This document shows, piece by piece, positions 61,058 through 64,000 of a stretch of DNA of 64,000 bases. Position 1 is the stretch's first letter. Every line of letters begins with the position of its first letter. Under the pieces are notes generated by a model. It saw nothing but the letters and a program-made list of their open reading frames with translations. It was not told the DNA's origin and did not search any database. The position numbers were made by a program, and so were the translations under genes. The stretch is from Nitrosospira multiformis (GTDB taxonomy: Bacteria; Pseudomonadota; Gammaproteobacteria; Burkholderiales; Nitrosomonadaceae). The DNA lies in assembly GCF_900110185.1 (NCBI RefSeq), contig NZ_FOCT01000010.1, positions 1 through 64,000 on the forward strand, in the 5' to 3' direction.

Positions 61058-63801
61058 CGCTTTGCAGGTTCACTGTTTGCAGGAAATTCCCGAATCTTGG
61101 TCAGCGTCTCGCGGCAGATATCCAGTTCCGTCGCCAAATCGCTCGGGTTGGGCTCCGGCTCGCCGGCCAACCACCGATTCGCGCGGTCCACATCGTCTAT
61201 AGATAAGGGGAGCATATCCGGATGTGATGCGGCCGCAGGTTGATGCTTCAGGTGATCCGAAATGAGCGTCAACTGCCGCGCCACTTCACGCTCATTCCTG
61301 TTCCTGACTGCCTTTACAAAATCTTTCCATTGTGACAGCTCAAGTCGTCCCACCTCTCTACGCAATGCGAAATAGTCGGCATTATCCAGTTTTTCTCCAA
61401 AGCCCCATTGGTTCCGAATCGACTGTAATTCCTCCTGTTTCTTTGCATCCTCGGTATCATCTCTTTTGGCTGGGAGATACTTTGATCCGAAGAAGTACTC
61501 GGCGAGGCGTGGCGGATATTTCACTTCGATTTGGGAATTCTGCTTCGAAGCGAATATTTCGAGCGCCCGCAAACGGGCATAATTGGCGTGAGCCGGACAA
61601 CCCGCCCATTCCATATTATCTGCCAGCGTCAATACCCAGAGAAAATCCCCAGGCCGGGTCGAAAGCGATCGCAAAAACCAGGCGGCTGCCTGAACCGGCC
61701 TGCCCAAACCTTGCTCCGCTGCCGCGAGGGCTTCGGCTAAGGCCGGATTGACCGTGGACTGATTGGCTGACTGGGCACGATAGGGCGCAACGACGGAATC
61801 AAGCAGTACACGATCAATTTTCTCGTATGACAGCAATAGCCAGATCATAGCTTCGGTGACTTCCGGATCTGCAGCCTGCAATCTCAGGATCTCCCGCAGC
61901 GCATCACGAGCAGCGCTTTGCTCCCCATGCGCCATTCTGCGCATCGACTGGAAATACCAGTAATCCGGCGCCTGCGCTGCCAAAGGGAGTTTTTCCGCAA
62001 CCTTGAGCCACTGATCCAGCTCATCCCAATTCCGCCGCTTCCAGGAAAAACGCATCAGGCGCTGCAAGTCCTCGATGCGCTTCAATCTTTCCCATCCATA
62101 GCGCGCAAACCGCTCGCTTTTTTTGTCATCGTGATGACGCAGGGCCAGACGTTGCAGGTTTTCCAGAATTTCCACGTCATTCGGCCGAAGAACCAATGCT
62201 TTTTCGTAGGCTTTGCTGGCATATGCATCCTGCCCCAGTTGCGTGGAAACTTTCGCCAGCAGTAACCAGTATTCTTCCGCAGAAGCAGGATCTGGCGAGT
62301 CGATGTCCCGAAGCAGCAACTGAAAGCTCTTTTGCGTGTTGCCGGCTTCCTCATATAGTCTCGCCAATGCAAGCCTCTGCCGCCCGTCCTGTATTTCCGG
62401 CATATCTTCATATAACGTGAGCGCCGCATCCGGTTTGCCCTGAAGAACAAGAACCTCCACCAATGCATTAAGAATGGGGGGAGGATTGCCGAATCGCTGC
62501 GCGTGACGTCGCAACTGCTTTTCCACACGCGACGGCTGGGCAACGGCGAGACCTGCTTTGACATAAGCTTCCGCTTCGGTAGCCGTCAGCTTGCGACGAG
62601 ACATTACTGCCTCAAGAAGCTGCACAATCGCCTCGTTATCCGGTTTTGCCTGAGCCAGTGCAAAGGCCCGGGTTTCAGCCTCCTCATCAGCCTTATGGCG
62701 CGCAAAAGACAACCACAAGGCGAGCGCTTCATCGGGTTGACCGTTCCAGTCATACAAATGGGCAAGCAGTCGCTGACGTTCACTTCCAGGAATCAGAGAA
62801 GCGCGCAGCACGTTCGCTCGGGCAAGGCTTTCACTGAGAAGCCCCATCGAAACCTGTAACCGGACAATACGTTCCGCAAGCTTCTGATCCGCAGGTAGAT
62901 GTGCACTTGCCTGCTCCAGCCAAACTAATGCATGATCACGATCACCCATCGGCTGGGCAACGTCGGCCGCCAGCATCAGCAGCTGCGCGTCCGCGCTGGA
63001 GGGAGCAACCGCGCCGGAATTACCGGCACCCGCGACATCAGCCGGTCCGCTGTAAGCGGAAAGGATCTGTATTGCAGCTTTCAAGGCCTCCCGGTCGACA
63101 CCTGCCTGAAGATAGGCGCCTAAACAGGCTTTCGCCAATTCTGTTTTCTTCCTGGCTATTCGTTCGAAAGTGAGAGCCTGGCAGAAATTTCGTGCTGCAA
63201 TTCTGGGTTGTGCGGCTGCAAGCCGTTGTTTGGCAGCAAAAGCAAGCCAGCGCGATTTTGTCTGCCGGGTTTCATTCTGCATGCCAGCCAACTGCTCGAA
63301 GGTTTCCGCTACGACCGAGGGTTCGCCAAACTGCTCTGCCAGCAACACCACCTGATTCGACTCTTTGTCATTTTCCGCCAGGCGCAACAATGAAGGAACC
63401 AGTTCCCCGATACGCCTTCGCAGTGATGTCTCGACATCCTGGGGGGGATGTCGGTAAAGCTGCTGCAGCGCCAGCTTCAACTCCGCCAGGCGAATCTCGT
63501 AAGTCAACCCTGACTCGGGAGCATTCTGCAGGTGTTCCATGGCAAGGACGGCTTCATCGGTCATGCCCGCTTCCGTCAGTACCTGTACGAACGACAGGCG
63601 TAGTGGAGCGTTACGCGGATCGGACTGCACGAGAACGCGAAGATAAGCGACTGACAAAGCATCTTTTGCTGACAGGTTGGCTGGATCCCTGAATGCGGGC
63701 TGACGCGGAAACAATACCCAGAAGGCGATGAGAACCACCGCGCTCATGAACAGCAACGCGGGTGCGTTTAGCAGAGATTCGCGTTGCGTTTCAACACTCA
63801 A
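61054..63801 (-). CDS. pelB: PelB-like TPR protein lacking the porin barrel
   Basis: A 915-residue protein beginning at a TTG that overlaps the end of the upstream pelA-like gene. One transmembrane helix (about 16-34, ALLFMSAVVLIAFWVLFPR) precedes a very long run of TPR-like helical repeats (for example YEKALVLRPNDVEILENLQR near 510-530) that reaches about residue 850. Pseudomonas PelB is about 1190 residues because a 16-strand outer-membrane barrel follows the TPRs. Here the protein stops after a charged tail with no barrel-like region, and pelD begins immediately. It can act as the periplasmic scaffold for PelA but not as the exporting porin. Confidence 0.85.
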   Translation of the reverse strand: MSVETQRESLLNAPALLFMSAVVLIAFWVLFPRQPAFRDPANLSAKDALSVAYLRVLVQSDPRNAPLRLSFVQVLTEAGMTDEAVLAMEHLQNAPESGLTYEIRLAELKLALQQLYRHPPQDVETSLRRRIGELVPSLLRLAENDKESNQVVLLAEQFGEPSVVAETFEQLAGMQNETRQTKSRWLAFAAKQRLAAAQPRIAARNFCQALTFERIARKKTELAKACLGAYLQAGVDREALKAAIQILSAYSGPADVAGAGNSGAVAPSSADAQLLMLAADVAQPMGDRDHALVWLEQASAHLPADQKLAERIVRLQVSMGLLSESLARANVLRASLIPGSERQRLLAHLYDWNGQPDEALALWLSFARHKADEEAETRAFALAQAKPDNEAIVQLLEAVMSRRKLTATEAEAYVKAGLAVAQPSRVEKQLRRHAQRFGNPPPILNALVEVLVLQGKPDAALTLYEDMPEIQDGRQRLALARLYEEAGNTQKSFQLLLRDIDSPDPASAEEYWLLLAKVSTQLGQDAYASKAYEKALVLRPNDVEILENLQRLALRHHDDKKSERFARYGWERLKRIEDLQRLMRFSWKRRNWDELDQWLKVAEKLPLAAQAPDYWYFQSMRRMAHGEQSAARDALREILRLQAADPEVTEAMIWLLLSYEKIDRVLLDSVVAPYRAQSANQSTVNPALAEALAAAEQGLGRPVQAAAWFLRSLSTRPGDFLWVLTLADNMEWAGCPAHANYARLRALEIFASKQNSQIEVKYPPRLAEYFFGSKYLPAKRDDTEDAKKQEELQSIRNQWGFGEKLDNADYFALRREVGRLELSQWKDFVKAVRNRNEREVARQLTLISDHLKHQPAAASHPDMLPLSIDDVDRANRWLAGEPEPNPSDLATELDICRETLTKIREFPANSEPAKR

Positions 63802-64000
63802 GCCGGAATTTTCCCGCTGTCAGGTTTCCTGGAACTGTATAAACGGAATGTGTACCCTTCGCCTGCGGTGTCAATTTTGTGTCATCTATGCTCAAGGCGC
63901 AGGAAGCGGGAGCCGTGACAGTCAAGGGAGCCAAACGCCCCCTCGATTCAAATAAAAGCGTGGCGGAACCATCGTTGTTGATATGCCAGGATTTAAGGGG
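63791..64000 (-). CDS. pelA: 3' end of the gene upstream of pelB, probably pelA
   Basis: The last 69 codons of a gene entering from the right edge. The frame reads through SWHINNDGSATLLFESRGRL and LAPLTVTAPASCALSIDDTK and ends LTAGKFRLEC before TGA at 63791-63793, overlapping the pelB start by 11 bases. A beta-rich C terminus with paired Cys is consistent with the C-terminal carbohydrate-binding-like domain of PelA, the Pel hydrolase/deacetylase, which is normally the gene before pelB. The identification rests mainly on position. Confidence 0.55.
   Translation of the reverse strand, partial: PLKSWHINNDGSATLLFESRGRLAPLTVTAPASCALSIDDTKLTPQAKGTHSVYTVPGNLTAGKFRLEC

Noticed and set aside
1..64000. 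CRISPR arrays, rRNA operons, prophage structural genes
   Set aside because: No regularly spaced repeats, no rRNA-like sequence and no capsid, tail or terminase genes were seen.

Overview
The window looks like a chromosomal segment of a betaproteobacterium, most likely Nitrosospira or a close relative in the Nitrosomonadaceae. This is inferred from overall gene content: PEP-CTERM and HAF-repeat secreted proteins, homospermidine synthase, a CHRD protein, many c-type cytochromes, a Pel polysaccharide operon, and many small lineage-specific proteins and decayed genes. No ammonia-oxidation marker or rRNA lies in the window, so the genus call is an inference.

Layout. 1-236 is the 5' part of a secreted HAF-repeat protein. 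376-4907 is an AT-richer accessory block with a serine resolvase, a coiled-coil membrane protein, a helix-turn-helix protein, two unknown small proteins and a tyrosine integrase. It stops at a tRNA-Asn gene (4964-5039), the classic anchor of an integrated element. 5041-11143 holds small lipoprotein and orphan genes, a vanadium-haloperoxidase-like enzyme flanked by two diverged direct repeats containing DnaA boxes, homospermidine synthase and a His-rich metal-binding protein. 11179-13164 encodes a polysaccharide co-polymerase fused to a degenerate tyrosine-recombinase-like domain, the most unusual protein here. 13808-18440 has extradiol and secreted intradiol dioxygenases, a flavoprotein, and a kinase/HAD pair. 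18523-36958 is mostly housekeeping and envelope genes: a GGDEF-EAL sensor, zinc metallopeptidase, cardiolipin synthase, a PEP-CTERM protein with a recognisable sigma-54 promoter, CreA, CHRD, an ene-reductase, a pair of multiheme cytochromes and an ATP-grasp ligase.

37113-44356 mixes decay and acquisition: an ADP-ribosylglycohydrolase remnant, a p-cresol-methylhydroxylase-like cluster (cytochrome c, Tat-exported unknown protein, FAD subunit, zinc alcohol dehydrogenase broken by one frameshift), a second dehydrogenase remnant, and a more GC-rich M20 amidohydrolase plus TRIC-type channel pair. 44432-55099 contains a glutathionyl-hydroquinone reductase, an IS6-type element whose inverted repeats also enclose a Cys-rich secreted protein gene, and an RND efflux operon. 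That operon is preceded by a 44-codon stump of another RND pump and a decayed metallo-beta-lactamase-fold gene.

55705-64000 is a Pel exopolysaccharide operon read leftward: pelA (3' end only), pelB, pelD, pelE, pelF, pelG, nearly all with overlapping start and stop codons. pelC is absent from its usual place and PelB ends before a porin barrel would begin. PelD keeps an RxxD c-di-GMP site, which fits with the GGDEF-EAL protein encoded in the same window.
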